Shown here in pieces: positions 9,001 to 16,996 of a stretch of DNA of 32,192 bases. This DNA is from Pseudomonas sp. CAN1 (GTDB lineage: Bacteria; Pseudomonadota; Gammaproteobacteria; Pseudomonadales; Pseudomonadaceae): contig NZ_JASMRU010000038.1 in assembly GCF_030462585.1 (NCBI RefSeq), positions 1 to 32,192 on the forward strand, given 5' to 3'. The position numbers and the translations under genes are program-made. Numbering within the stretch: position 1 is the first letter of the stretch; each line of letters starts with the position of its first letter. Under the pieces are notes generated by a model. The model made no database searches. It was not told the origin of the DNA and worked only from the letters and a program-made list of their open reading frames with translations.

Positions 9001-10445
9001 GGGAGATTCTCTCGGCCATGGCGGTGAGCTATGGCCTGGAGGTGGACGTCGCCGGCGGTGGCCGCGAAGCGCTGGAGTTCATCCGCCATGCGCAGAGCCG
9101 CCAGTTGCCGTACCAGTTGCTGCTGGTGGACTGGCAGATGCCCGGCATGGACGGCATCGAGCTGGTCGGCCAGCTGCGCGCGCAGGACCCGGCGGCGGTT
9201 CCCGCCGTGGTGATGGTGACCGCCTTCGGCCGTGAAGAGGCGCTGGACGAAGCGCAGACCCGCGGCGTGGTGCTGGGCACGGTGCTGACCAAACCGGTCA
9301 CGCCTTCGACCCTGCTGGAGGCGATCAACCTGGCGCTGGGCCGGCCGGCGAGCAGCGACCGGCGCAGCCAGGAGCGCGAGAGCGCCACCGAGGAAGCGCT
9401 GGCGGCAGTCATGGGCAGCCGCGTGCTGCTGGTGGAGGACAACGAGCTGAACCAGGAGCTGGCCCTGGAGCTGCTCGGCGAGGCCGGCATCGAGGTGGTG
9501 CTGGCCTGCAACGGCCAGGAGGCCGTCGAGCGGCTGGCGGCGGACCGTGATTTCGACTGCGTGCTGATGGACTGCCAGATGCCGGTGCTCGACGGCTACG
9601 CGGCGACGCAGGCACTGCGCCTGCAGCCGGAACTGCAGCAGTTGCCGATCCTCGCCATGACCGCCAACAACATGACCGGCGACCGTGAACTGGCACTGGC
9701 GGCCGGGATGAACGACCACATCGCCAAGCCCATCGACCCTGCCGCGATGTTCCGCACCCTGGCGCGCTGGATCAGCCCAACTCGCCGCGCTGCGCCAGCT
9801 ATTACGGCGCCGGCGACACCTTCTGCCAAGGGCCAACTGGAGCTGCCCGGTATCGATACCCAGGCCGGGCTGGCCACCTGCGCCGGCAAGCAGGGCTTGT
9901 ACGAACGACTGCTGAACCGCTTCCACAGCAGCTACCGGGACTTCCCCGCGGACTTCCAGGCGGCAGCCGGCAGTGGCGATCCGGCGGCGCAACGGCGGGC
10001 GGCGCATTCCCTGCGCGGTGCGGCGGGCAATATCGGCGCACGGGTGCTGGCCAGTGCCGCAGCCTCCCTGGAGGAAGCCTGTCGCAGCGCCGAGCCGGAG
10101 GCTCGCATTGCGGCGCTGTTGTCCCAGGTGCGCGACGAACTGGAACTCGTCCAGACCGGGTTGGCAGCGCTGGCCGGCGCCCCGCCGGCGAAACAGCAGG
10201 GCGGCAGCGTGGTTCCGGTGAATACGCCTATCCTGCTGCGGCGCCTGCAGACCCTGCTGGCCGACAGCGATACCGGCGCGGAGGAGGTCGTCCGGCAACT
10301 GGCAGCGGCCTGCCCGGACGGCGAGCGTGCAGTACTGCTGCGCGGAGTCATCGAAGCGATGGAGGCATTCGACTACGATCTTGCCCTTGAGCGCCTGCAC
10401 CTGCTCTCCACGGAGTTGGGCAGCCAGTTGCCGGAAGCCTCCTGA
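6024..10445 (+). CDS. Hybrid sensor histidine kinase with two receivers and an HPt domain
   Basis: A 1473-residue unorthodox kinase. In order it has TM1 (about 16-35), a periplasmic helical domain (36-200), TM2 (203-226), HAMP, GAF (about 285-425), a coiled coil, PAS1 (about 472-590), PAS2 (about 602-715), HisKA with His739 in [11 protein letters not shown], HATPase with [14 protein letters not shown] and [10 protein letters not shown] boxes, REC1 with Asp1036 in [15 protein letters not shown]2 with Asp1183 in [12 protein letters not shown], and HPt with His1328 in [13 protein letters not shown]. Every phosphorelay residue is present, so an internal His-Asp-His relay is possible. Two PAS domains plus GAF suggest a cytoplasmic ligand in addition to any periplasmic signal. 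The gene follows the REC/HD-GYP protein closely. The relay target is most simply that regulator, but this is inference; no DNA-binding regulator lies nearby. Confidence 0.95.
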   Translation: MSPLGYLQRLRLRTRLTLGFGGILLLALFIVLYSLDVQRKQNEQITQVYEKEMLGLSHIEAARVALAGIGRSVRQAVMAADAAGHRQALEQLEEDRTTLREEIEYARPLIYRPSAMQGLVRFEAAYEDYQDQLQRVLAYNDQSVANGSSGGDQAAIALLSSTALQRPNDVANQALAEVAQIKRAGADLEVKLASERFRRSVNLTFWLMALGVGSGLLFGLLISLSIRRPAEQLRNSVKTLSQGELDILVPFQDYPNEVGEMARAITELQSEARQMANQRWVKTQVAALTGQMQAAADSAELGERILVSLAELMPLLRASIHVREEGSEDLVLLGSYAGTGSVAQRVRPGEGLIGQCARQRQAIRLEPQQPDSHAREPVVAASEILPLIQGERLVGVLALDLARAPGCRQSSLLEEFVPLLAMNLEILERSSRTRQLLAETLAQAELMETQAANLQAQTRELEARQREIEATRAWYQGILESAPDGMLVVDQQGLIILANPRLEQLFGYERGALLGRSVDELVPHVYRHQHARQRSGFMAEQGRRQMGRGDADLLGLRKDGSRFSVEIALAPLPDLLGRGVCVCASVRDISERRAMEAALQDSEKRLQYILDCSPISVVIANQQHIQLANPKFIEIFGRQVGEETTPIYIEPAVREEVWQLLLSGEQRVEREIRMLDCEGREREMLTIYLPVHHRGEFGVLGWLFDVTQRRQAEREMQRARELAEEATRAKSEFLANMSHEIRTPMNVIIGMSALALKTALDARQRNYIQKVHRSAEGLLGIINDILDFSKIEAGMMSVERIEFRLEDVLDQFVELVGFRAEEKSLELLLQLDARLPTALVGDPLRLGQVLLNLGNNAVKFTERGEVVLGIEEAGQAGETGEKAEEVELHFWVRDTGIGMTAEQCGRMFQSFIQADSSTSRRFGGTGLGLSISRNLVELMGGRIWVDSEPGVGSTFHFRARFGLCATLAPRRTRQADELLGVRALVVDDNASAREILSAMAVSYGLEVDVAGGGREALEFIRHAQSRQLPYQLLLVDWQMPGMDGIELVGQLRAQDPAAVPAVVMVTAFGREEALDEAQTRGVVLGTVLTKPVTPSTLLEAINLALGRPASSDRRSQERESATEEALAAVMGSRVLLVEDNELNQELALELLGEAGIEVVLACNGQEAVERLAADRDFDCVLMDCQMPVLDGYAATQALRLQPELQQLPILAMTANNMTGDRELALAAGMNDHIAKPIDPAAMFRTLARWISPTRRAAPAITAPATPSAKGQLELPGIDTQAGLATCAGKQGLYERLLNRFHSSYRDFPADFQAAAGSGDPAAQRRAAHSLRGAAGNIGARVLASAAASLEEACRSAEPEARIAALLSQVRDELELVQTGLAALAGAPPAKQQGGSVVPVNTPILLRRLQTLLADSDTGAEEVVRQLAAACPDGERAVLLRGVIEAMEAFDYDLALERLHLLSTELGSQLPEAS

Positions 10446-10481
10446 GCCCGGCTCCGCGACCCTCGAACGCTCGATTGCTGA

Positions 10482-10490
10482 GCTACGCTT
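10482..10490 (+). promoter_or_regulatory. Weak RpoS-like -10 candidate before the SulP gene
   Basis: GCTACGCTT fits the loose pattern KCTAYRCTT and lies 62 bases upstream of the SulP ATG, in a 106-base gap after the kinase gene. There is no good -35 box. It is the only promoter-like sequence I could find there, and readthrough from the kinase operon is equally possible. Confidence 0.2.
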
Positions 10491-10551
10491 GCGGCCCTGG
10501 CGGAGCAGCCTGGCAGCGCGCCTTTTCTGTTGATGCCCGGAGCCCTTGCCG

Positions 10552-12276
10552 ATGCCCGAAACCCCGCCGCCAACTACCGGCTTCGACTGGCAGCGCTGGC
10601 TGCCAGGCCTGGTTACCCTGCGCCACTACAAGGCAGCCTGGCTGCCCAGGGACATCGCCGCCGGGCTGGTGCTCACCACCATGCTGGTGCCGGTGGGCAT
10701 CGCCTACGCCGAGGCGTCCGGCGTACCGGGAATCTACGGCCTGTACGCGACCATCGTGCCGCTGCTGGCCTACGCGCTGTTCGGCCCCAGCCGCATCCTC
10801 GTGCTCGGCCCGGATTCCGCGCTGGCCGCGCCGATTCTCGCGGTGGTGCTGGTGCAGGCGGCGAACGATCCGCAGCGGGCCATCGCCATCGCCAGCCTGA
10901 TGGCGCTGGTATCCGGCGTGGTGTGCATGGTCGCCGGGTTGCTGCGCCTGGGTTTCATCACCGAGCTGCTGTCCAAGCCGATACGCTACGGCTACATGAA
11001 CGGCATCGCGCTGACGGTGCTGATCAGCCAATTGCCCAAGCTGTTCGGCATCTCCTTCGACAGCCAGGGGCCGCTGCGCGACCTCTGGGCCCTGGGCCAG
11101 GCCCTGCTCGCCGGCCAGGCCAACTGGCCGAGCCTGGCCGTGGGCGCCGGCAGCCTGGCGCTGATCCTCCTGCTGCGGCCGTTCAAGCGCCTGCCGGGGA
11201 TTCTCCTGGCGGTGATCCTCGCTACCCTGGCGGTCAGCCTGTTCGACCTGTCCGCGCTGGGCGTGAAAGTGCTCGGCGAGCTGCCGCAGGGGTTGCCGTC
11301 GTTCTCCCTGCCGTGGCCGAGCGGCGTAGACCTGCTGGAAGTGCTGCTGGGCGGCGTGGCCGTGGCGCTGGTGTCCTTTGCCGATACCAGCGTGCTGTCA
11401 CGCACCTACGCGGCGCGGCTGAAGACACCGGTGAATCCCAACCAGGAAATGTTCGGCCTGGGCGTGGCCAACGTCGCCTCCGGGCTGTTCCAGGGCATCC
11501 CCATCAGCAGCAGCTCGTCGCGCACGCCGGTGGCGGAAGCGGCCGGCTCGCAGACCCAGCTCACCGGCATCGTCGGCGCCCTGGCCGTCACCCTGTTGCT
11601 GCTGGTGGCGCCGAACCTGATGCAGCACCTGCCCACCAGCGCACTGGCGGCGGTGGTGATCGCCGCAGCGCTCGGGCTGTTCGAGATCGCCGACCTGCGG
11701 CGCATCTTCCGCCTGCAGCAATGGGAGTTCTGGCTATCCATCGGCTGCTTCGCCGGGGTGGCGGTGTTCGGCGCGATTCCGGGCATCTGCATCGCCGTGG
11801 TGATCTCGGTGATCGAGTTCCTCTGGGATGGCTGGCGGCCGCACCATGCGGTGCTCGGGAGGGTCGACGGGGTGCGCGGCTATCACGACGTAACGCGTTA
11901 CCCGAATGCCCGGCGCATTCCCGGCCTGGTGCTGTTGCGCTGGGACGCGCCGCTGTTCTTCGCCAACGCCGAGCAGTTCCAGAACCAGGTACTGGCGGCG
12001 CTGGACGCCTCGCCGACCCCGGTGCAGCGACTGGTGATCGCGGCCAGCCCGGTGACCAGCATCGACATCACCTCCGCCGACATGCTCGCCGAACTGGACC
12101 GCGCGCTGGAGCAACGTGGCGTCGAGCTGCAGTTCGCCGAGATGAAGGACCCGGTGAAGGACAAGATGAAACAGTTCGAACTGTTCGAGGGGCTGGGCGC
12201 CAACGCCTTCCATCCCACCCTCGGCGCCGCCGTGGATGCCTACCTGGCGGATTCGGGGGTGGACTGGAAGCCCTGA
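10552..12276 (+). CDS. SulP family anion transporter with STAS domain
   Basis: A 574-residue SulP/SLC26-type transporter of the inner membrane. After a short cytoplasmic start (FDWQRWLPGLVTLRHYKA) come the family signatures: DIAAGLVLTTMLVPVGIAYA, GIYGLYATIVPLLAYALFG and SRILVLGPDSALAAPI, followed by about 10-12 further hydrophobic segments. A C-terminal STAS domain (about 455-565) contains VTSIDITSADMLAEL, the usual regulatory-site region. Substrates in this family include sulfate, bicarbonate, dicarboxylates and other anions; the sequence alone does not tell which. ATG 10552 is preferred over TTG 10546 because GGAG at 10538-10541 is better spaced. It converges on the next gene with only 19 bases between them. 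The family call is secure. Confidence 0.93.
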   Translation: MPETPPPTTGFDWQRWLPGLVTLRHYKAAWLPRDIAAGLVLTTMLVPVGIAYAEASGVPGIYGLYATIVPLLAYALFGPSRILVLGPDSALAAPILAVVLVQAANDPQRAIAIASLMALVSGVVCMVAGLLRLGFITELLSKPIRYGYMNGIALTVLISQLPKLFGISFDSQGPLRDLWALGQALLAGQANWPSLAVGAGSLALILLLRPFKRLPGILLAVILATLAVSLFDLSALGVKVLGELPQGLPSFSLPWPSGVDLLEVLLGGVAVALVSFADTSVLSRTYAARLKTPVNPNQEMFGLGVANVASGLFQGIPISSSSSRTPVAEAAGSQTQLTGIVGALAVTLLLLVAPNLMQHLPTSALAAVVIAAALGLFEIADLRRIFRLQQWEFWLSIGCFAGVAVFGAIPGICIAVVISVIEFLWDGWRPHHAVLGRVDGVRGYHDVTRYPNARRIPGLVLLRWDAPLFFANAEQFQNQVLAALDASPTPVQRLVIAASPVTSIDITSADMLAELDRALEQRGVELQFAEMKDPVKDKMKQFELFEGLGANAFHPTLGAAVDAYLADSGVDWKP

Positions 12277-12295
12277 ACGCACCAACCGTAAAGGA

Positions 12296-13045
12296 TCAGA
12301 ACTGCCAGATCGGCCCGTAGCTGCCGAAGCAGGCGTTCTCCAGCGCGTCGCTGCGCACGCCCTGGTGGGTGGTCACCGCGCCCCATTCGTTGATCTCGAA
12401 GATCAGCTGCGGCACCCGCGGCTTGCCGCCCTGGATGTGGATGGTGTCGAACACCTTGATGTTGCGCCCGGCGTTGACCACACGGGTCTCCATCCAGGCA
12501 TCGTCGACGCGGGCCTCGTCCAGCCGCGCCAGCAGGGCGTTGTACAACGGCAGGTAGCGCCCGTCGTTGGCCCGGCAATCGATGTTGATCTGCCGCACCA
12601 CCTCTTCGGCCTGAGGTGAACTGAAGTGCAGGCGCTGGCCATAATCGCGTTGCAGACGCTGCACGTAGGTCAGCCCGTCATCCTTGCTGGCAACGGCCCT
12701 GGTGCGGGTAGGCGGTGCAGGCGGTCGCGCCAGGTCCGCCTGGCAGGCTTCCCGACTCTTGTAGAAACGGTGGGAGACACGCTCGCCGCTGGCCCGCTGC
12801 TCTGCCGAAACGACCAGCACCTGGCCCTTGTCGAACAGCGTCGCGGTCTCCGGGCCGAAATCGCCGCCGTTGCCCCAGGCGCCGTCGGGCAGGCCGACGG
12901 GCCACTCGACGCAGGTCGGCGTGCGCAACTCGAAGACCCGGTCGCGGAGGAATACCCGCGAAACCGCGTCGTCGGCGCTGGCGGGGAGGGTCGTGAAGGT
13001 GGTGGAAAGCAGGCTTGCGCAGAGGACCAATGCGGTGCGATTCAC
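12296..13045 (-). CDS. Unknown exported protein with four mature cysteines
   Basis: A 249-residue protein starting at GTG 13045, which has GGGAG correctly placed upstream. The N-terminus is a clear Sec signal peptide (positive MNR, hydrophobic core to about residue 20) with a probable cut after ASA at residue 24. The mature part has four cysteines (TPTCVEW, REACQAD, NIDCRAND, ENACFGSYG), an even number that fits two disulfides in the periplasm. I recognise no domain. A Pro-rich linker (RPPAPPTRTR) near residue 115 may divide it into two halves. It lies 81 bases upstream of the D-2-hydroxyacid dehydrogenase stop on the same strand and converges on the SulP gene. Function is unknown; the signal peptide and start site support a real gene. 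Confidence 0.82.
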   Translation of the reverse strand: MNRTALVLCASLLSTTFTTLPASADDAVSRVFLRDRVFELRTPTCVEWPVGLPDGAWGNGGDFGPETATLFDKGQVLVVSAEQRASGERVSHRFYKSREACQADLARPPAPPTRTRAVASKDDGLTYVQRLQRDYGQRLHFSSPQAEEVVRQINIDCRANDGRYLPLYNALLARLDEARVDDAWMETRVVNAGRNIKVFDTIHIQGGKPRVPQLIFEINEWGAVTTHQGVRSDALENACFGSYGPIWQF

Positions 13046-13126
13046 TCAATTCTCCCTGTGTCGGCGCGACCTGAGTTCAGAGCATAGGCCGTCTGTCCTG
13101 GCTCGGCGATTTTCCTCGCAGTACGT

Positions 13127-14110
13127 TTACCCAGAGCGGGTTTTGCCCAGCGCCTGCGGATTGGCCACGTTATTCGGCGAGCCATCGAAGAACGCCAGCA
13201 GGTTGTTGAAGGCGTCGCCGAAGTACAGCTCGTAGCCGTTCTTCTCCACGTAGCCCAGGTGCGGGGAGCAGAGGATGCGCGGGTGGTTGAGCAGGGGATC
13301 GGCGGGGTCGAGCAGCGGCTCGGTCTCGAACACATCCAGCGCCGCTTGCCCCGGTCGCCCGGCATTGACCGCCTGCAGCAGCGCGCCGGGGGCGATCAGT
13401 TCAGCGCGGCTGACGTTGATCAGCAGGGCGTCGGGCTTCATCCGGCTGAGGTCTTCGAGGGTGACCAGGTGCCGCGTGGCGTCGGACAGGCGCAGGTTGA
13501 GGCTGAGGATATTCGCCTCGGCGAAGAACGCTTCCCTTGATGCGGCGGCGCGGTGCCCGTCGGCCTCGGCGGCCGCGCGGCTGTTGTCGCTGCCCCAGAC
13601 CAGCACCGGCATGTCGAAGGCCGTGGCGTAGCGCGCCAGGCGCTGGCCGATCTTGCCGTAGCCCCAGATGCCCAGGGTCTGCCCGGCGAGGGCGCGGCCC
13701 ATGTTGACCTGCCACTGCCCCTGCTTGAACGCCTCGATGGCCGGCACCAGTTGTCGGCGCGCATTGAGGATCAGCGCCCAGGCCAGTTCGGTGGGCGCCA
13801 CCGGCGAGCCGCGGCCTTCGGTGACCACCACGCCGCGCTCGGTGCAGGCCTGCAGGTCGAGATGGCTGGAAACCTTGCCGGTCTGGCAGATCAACTTGAG
13901 TTTCGGCAGCCGGTCGAGCAGCGCTGCATCGATGCGTGTGCGCTCGCGGGTGAGCACCAGGGCGTCGGCGTCGGCGAAGCGCTCGGCCAGTTCGTCCGTG
14001 CTTGCCGGCTGCACATCATGGAGCAGGGTGACTTCGTGCCCCGCCAGGCGGCTGAAACAGTCCAGCGTGGCGATCACGTGCTGGTAGTCGTCGGGAATGA
14101 CAATGCGCAT
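13127..14110 (-). CDS. D-2-hydroxyacid dehydrogenase family protein
   Basis: A 327-residue NAD(P)-dependent 2-hydroxyacid dehydrogenase (phosphoglycerate-dehydrogenase-like). The nucleotide-binding motif is GIWGYGKIG at 147-155. The catalytic triad is visible as Arg235 in INVSRAEL, Glu264 in DVFETEPL and His284 in SPHLGY. It would interconvert a 2-oxo acid and a D-2-hydroxy acid; specificity is unknown. The frame is open much further upstream, but the true start is ATG 14110: the family's N-terminus (MRIVIPDDYQ) begins there, with GAGG about ten bases before it, and the upstream codons run through the operator region. It is transcribed away from the ABC/monooxygenase operon and shares its control region, so it may belong to the same regulon. 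Confidence 0.92.
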   Translation of the reverse strand: MRIVIPDDYQHVIATLDCFSRLAGHEVTLLHDVQPASTDELAERFADADALVLTRERTRIDAALLDRLPKLKLICQTGKVSSHLDLQACTERGVVVTEGRGSPVAPTELAWALILNARRQLVPAIEAFKQGQWQVNMGRALAGQTLGIWGYGKIGQRLARYATAFDMPVLVWGSDNSRAAAEADGHRAAASREAFFAEANILSLNLRLSDATRHLVTLEDLSRMKPDALLINVSRAELIAPGALLQAVNAGRPGQAALDVFETEPLLDPADPLLNHPRILCSPHLGYVEKNGYELYFGDAFNNLLAFFDGSPNNVANPQALGKTRSG

Positions 14111-14189
14111 GCGAGCAGAACCTCGGGGCTGGCTGGGGAGGCGAAGACGATAGCCGATTTCGCCGCTGGCCGGGGGTGTTGCGCAGCAT

Positions 14190-14205
14190 CTGTACGCCTG
14201 TACAG
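14190..14205. promoter_or_regulatory. Operator-like inverted repeat, copy 1
   Basis: CTGTAC-GCCT-GTACAG is a perfect 6-bp inverted repeat with a 4-base spacer. It is the copy nearest the D-2-hydroxyacid dehydrogenase (80 bases before its ATG) and lies just upstream of the putative -35 box of the ABC operon. Length and symmetry fit a dimeric TetR-type regulator; the TetR gene at 24201 is the obvious candidate. Confidence 0.65.
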
Positions 14206-14212
14206 AAATATC

Positions 14213-14241
14213 TTGCAGGCCAGGGTGCTTGCTGATAATAA
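14213..14241 (+). promoter_or_regulatory. Candidate sigma-70 promoter of the ABC/monooxygenase operon
   Basis: TTGCAG (14213-14218) and TAATAA (14236-14241) are separated by 17 bases in a locally AT-rich stretch. GATAAT at 14234 is an alternative -10 with a 15-base spacer. The promoter is bracketed by operator-like repeats 1 and 2, so a bound regulator would block polymerase. It would give a leader of roughly 135 bases. Confidence 0.4.
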
Positions 14242-14242
14242 T

Positions 14243-14258
14243 CTGTACAACTGTCCAA
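14243..14258. promoter_or_regulatory. Operator-like inverted repeat, copy 2 (imperfect)
   Basis: CTGTAC-AACT-GTCCAA has the same layout as copies 1 and 3, with one mismatch in the inner TGTAC/GTACA core (C for A). It directly follows the putative -10 box and starts 53 bases after copy 1, about five helical turns, so copies 1 and 2 would face the same side of the DNA. Confidence 0.5.
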
Positions 14259-14299
14259 AACGTTCCGCTTAGAGAACGCCTTGGCAGCCGCATTGAGGC

Positions 14300-14307
14300 A
14301 ATAACAA
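14300..14307 (+). promoter_or_regulatory. AAnAAnAA (Hfq/Crc-type) motif in the operon leader
   Basis: AATAACAA fits the AAnAAnAA motif exactly, inside the predicted 5' leader of the solute-binding-protein mRNA, 78 bases before its ATG. This is farther from the start codon than in classical targets, so any effect on translation is uncertain. Confidence 0.3.
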
Positions 14308-14342
14308 TTATCAGAAGACCGCAGGGCTGCTTCGCTCCACGC

Positions 14343-14358
14343 CTGTACGGTCGTACAA
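14343..14358. promoter_or_regulatory. Operator-like inverted repeat, copy 3
   Basis: CTGTAC-GGTC-GTACAA contains a perfect TGTAC-N4-GTACA core. It begins 100 bases after copy 2 and ends 27 bases before the ATG of the solute-binding protein, inside the predicted transcript. Three copies within 170 bases of noncoding DNA point to a dedicated regulator. Confidence 0.65.
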
Positions 14359-14384
14359 AACTCAAGTGTCTTGCGAGGTGTGGG

Positions 14385-15965
14385 ATGAAGGAAAAGCAAC
14401 CTGGGGAGCCATCCTCCGGCGTAACCCGTCGTGACCTGGTGAAAGGGACGATGGGCCTGTTATGGGCGGGCGTGTTGCTGGGCGGCTTGCCGCTGCCGGC
14501 CTTCGCCGAGCCGAAGAAGGGCGGGCGGTTGGTGTTCGGCCTGGCCGGTGCGTCGACCACCGACAGCCTCGATCCGGGCCTGGCCGAAGACGATTTCATG
14601 ATGCTGCTGAGCCAGGCCCTGCGCGGCAACCTGGTGGAGATCGACAGCAACGGCAACGCCATCCCCGAGCTGGCCGAATCCTGGGAGTCCTCGCCGGACG
14701 CCAAGGTCTGGACCTTCAAGCTGCGCAGCGGCGTGCAGTTCCACAACGGCAAGCCCTTCGTCGCCGATGACGTGGTGGCGACCCTCGACTACCACCGCAA
14801 GGACGGCTCCAAGTCCCTCTCCAAATCCATCGTCTCGCAGATCGACGAAGTGAAGGCGGTGGACGACTCGACGGTGCGCGTCAGCCTCAAGGGCGGCAAC
14901 GCCGACTTCCCGGTGCTGATGAGCGACTACCACCTGAGCATCCTCCCGCGCGGCGCCGACGGCCAGGTGGACTGGCGCTCCGGCGTCGGTACCGGCGGCT
15001 ACATGCTCAAGGAATACAACCCCGGCGTGCGCGCCTTCGTGGTGCGCAACCCCAACTACTGGAAGCCGGGCCGCGCCCATGTTGAGGAAGCCGAGCTGAT
15101 CGCCATCGCCGACTCGGTGGCGCGGCAGAACGCGCTGCTCACCGGCAAGGTCAACGTCATCAACCGCGTGGAGATCAAGACCCTGTCGCTGCTGCAGCGT
15201 AGCAACAAGGTGCGCATCGCCGAGGTCACCGGGCTGAACCACGCGACCATGCCGATGATCGCCCAGGTTAGCCCGTTCCAGGACAACAACGTGCGCCTGG
15301 CGCTCAAGCACGCGGTGGACCGCGACCAGTGGGTGAAGTCGCTGCTGCGTGGCCATGGCAGCGTCGGCAACGACCATCCCATCGGCCGCCAGCAGAAGTA
15401 CTTCAACAGCGAGCTGCCACAGCGCCAGTACGACCCGGACAAGGCGCGCTTCTACCTCAAGCAGGCCGGCATGGACAGCCTGGACATCAGTATCAGCGCC
15501 GCCGACGCGGCCTTCGCCGGAGCGGTGGATGCCGGGGTGCTGTTCGAGGAAAGCGCGCGCAAGGCCGGCATCAACCTCAAGGTGGTGCGCGAATCCAACG
15601 ACGGCTACTGGATCAACGTCTGGTCGAAGAAGCCGATGTGCATGTGCTACTGGACCGGCCGCGCCACGCCGGACTGGATCTTCAGCCAGATCTACGCCAC
15701 CGGTGCTTCCTGGGGCGACACCCAATGGAACAACGAGCGCTTCGACAAGCTGCTGTTGCAGGCCCGCTCCGAGCTCGATGAGTCCCGGCGCAAGGCGATC
15801 TACTGGGACATGCAGGCGATGCTCCGCGACGAGGGCTCCACCGTGGTGCCGATGTTCATGAACCACATCATGGGCATGGGCAACGACGTAGTGACCTCGC
15901 CGACCGTGGCCGGCGACATGGCGCTGGACGGCATGCGCGCCATCGAACGCTGGTCGCTGGCGTGA
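14385..15965 (+). CDS. ABC transporter solute-binding protein, family 5 (peptide/opine/nickel type), Tat signal
   Basis: A 526-residue extracytoplasmic binding protein of the DppA/OppA type. The N-terminus has a twin-arginine signal: Arg15-Arg16 in TRRDLVKG, a hydrophobic stretch, and AFA at 39-41 as the likely cleavage site. Export in folded form is therefore likely. Family landmarks include YNPGVRAFVVRNPNYWKPG, VRLALKHAVDRDQWV and the C-terminal WNNERFDKLLLQARSELDE. No lipobox is present. The frame is open from TTG 14229, but ATG 14385, with GAGG seven bases upstream, gives the normal N-terminus. It is the first gene of the operon; its permeases and ATPase lie downstream, beyond four catabolic genes. 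Family 5 proteins bind diverse solutes, so the ligand cannot be read from sequence; the neighbours suggest a non-peptide organic substrate. Confidence 0.92.
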   Translation: MKEKQPGEPSSGVTRRDLVKGTMGLLWAGVLLGGLPLPAFAEPKKGGRLVFGLAGASTTDSLDPGLAEDDFMMLLSQALRGNLVEIDSNGNAIPELAESWESSPDAKVWTFKLRSGVQFHNGKPFVADDVVATLDYHRKDGSKSLSKSIVSQIDEVKAVDDSTVRVSLKGGNADFPVLMSDYHLSILPRGADGQVDWRSGVGTGGYMLKEYNPGVRAFVVRNPNYWKPGRAHVEEAELIAIADSVARQNALLTGKVNVINRVEIKTLSLLQRSNKVRIAEVTGLNHATMPMIAQVSPFQDNNVRLALKHAVDRDQWVKSLLRGHGSVGNDHPIGRQQKYFNSELPQRQYDPDKARFYLKQAGMDSLDISISAADAAFAGAVDAGVLFEESARKAGINLKVVRESNDGYWINVWSKKPMCMCYWTGRATPDWIFSQIYATGASWGDTQWNNERFDKLLLQARSELDESRRKAIYWDMQAMLRDEGSTVVPMFMNHIMGMGNDVVTSPTVAGDMALDGMRAIERWSLA

Positions 15966-15979
15966 AACGGGAGAGCGAG

Positions 15980-16975
15980 ATGAGCAACCTCGACTGGCAT
16001 CCGGTCAGCGCCGACGACACCCGCAGCCTGCGCAACGTCTTCGGCACCTTCATGACTGGCGTCACCATCGTTACCACTCGTGAGGCCGATGGCACTCCGC
16101 GCGGCTTCACCGCCAACTCCTTCACCTCGGTGTCGCTGAGCCCGGCGCTGGTGCTGGTGTGCATCGCCAAAAGCGCCGGCAGCCTGGCAGTGTTCAGCGC
16201 GGCCGAACGCTTCGCCATCAACATCCTCGGCGACTGGCAGCGCGAGCTGTCCAACCGCTTCGCCGGGCGTACGGCGGACAAGTTCGACGGGGTCGAGCTG
16301 CTCTCCTGCGAGGCTGACGTGCCGTGCCTGGCCGACAGCCTCAGCGTGCTCAGCTGCCGCCGCCACAGCCTGGTGGAAGCGGGCGACCACGTGATCCTGA
16401 TCGGCGAAGTGCAGCGCTACCGCAGCAGCGTCGGCAGCCCACTGGGCTACTTCCGCGGCAGCTACATCGATTTCGCCGAGGGCGCCAAGGCCATCCAGGT
16501 GGAGCGCGGCAGCGCGCTCAAGGTCGGTTGCCTGATCGCCCGCGACAACGGCGTGCTGCTGGTGCGCGAGGCGGGCCAGGAGCACTGGAGCATCCCCGAA
16601 GTGTTCTGGCGCGCCGGGGTGAGCCAGAAGGCAGTGATCGACGAGGTGTTCCGCCGGGTCGGGCTGACAGGAGAGGTGTCGTTCATCTACTCGATGTTCG
16701 AGGAGGCGGGGGATGACTTCACCCGCCTGATCTTCCGCGCCGACGCCAGAGGCGAACTGGCACCGCCGGCCAGCGCCGGGCGCGAAGTGCGGCTGTTCCG
16801 TTACGAGGACGAACCCTGGTTGCTGGTTCGTGGCGACTACCTGACCAGCATGCTTCATCGCTTCTTCAGCGAGCGCCAGGCCGACAGCTTCGGCATTTAT
16901 TGCGACACCGCCGATGGCGGACGAATCGCCGGCATCGCGGGCAAGCCCGTGCACTGGCTGGACTGGAAACACTAA
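15980..16975 (+). CDS. Flavin reductase fused to a degenerate Nudix-like domain
   Basis: A 331-residue two-domain protein. Residues 1-165 are a flavin reductase of the HpaC/RutF type (GTFMTGVTIVTT near residue 25, then GFTANSFTSVSLSPALVLVC as the FMN-binding strand and GDHVILIGEVQRY), which would use NAD(P)H to supply reduced flavin. Residues about 170-300 look like a Nudix fold (GCLIARDNGVLLVREAG, then WSIPEVFWRAGVSQ and EVFRRVGLTG), but the REXXEE metal-binding core is not intact, so hydrolysis is doubtful. ATG 15980 is chosen because GGGAG lies six bases before it; GTG 15962, overlapping the previous stop, is less likely. The luciferase-like monooxygenase gene follows 21 bases later, so this is its probable reductase partner. 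The second domain is well outside the usual 160-190 residue size of such reductases. Confidence 0.88.
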   Translation: MSNLDWHPVSADDTRSLRNVFGTFMTGVTIVTTREADGTPRGFTANSFTSVSLSPALVLVCIAKSAGSLAVFSAAERFAINILGDWQRELSNRFAGRTADKFDGVELLSCEADVPCLADSLSVLSCRRHSLVEAGDHVILIGEVQRYRSSVGSPLGYFRGSYIDFAEGAKAIQVERGSALKVGCLIARDNGVLLVREAGQEHWSIPEVFWRAGVSQKAVIDEVFRRVGLTGEVSFIYSMFEEAGDDFTRLIFRADARGELAPPASAGREVRLFRYEDEPWLLVRGDYLTSMLHRFFSERQADSFGIYCDTADGGRIAGIAGKPVHWLDWKH

Positions 16976-16996
16976 GACCACCGAGTGGATAACAAC

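Noticed and set aside
14111..14752. N-terminal extension of the D-2-hydroxyacid dehydrogenase up to 14752
   Set aside because: It would overlap the solute-binding-protein gene and run through the operator region; the family N-terminus begins at ATG 14110.
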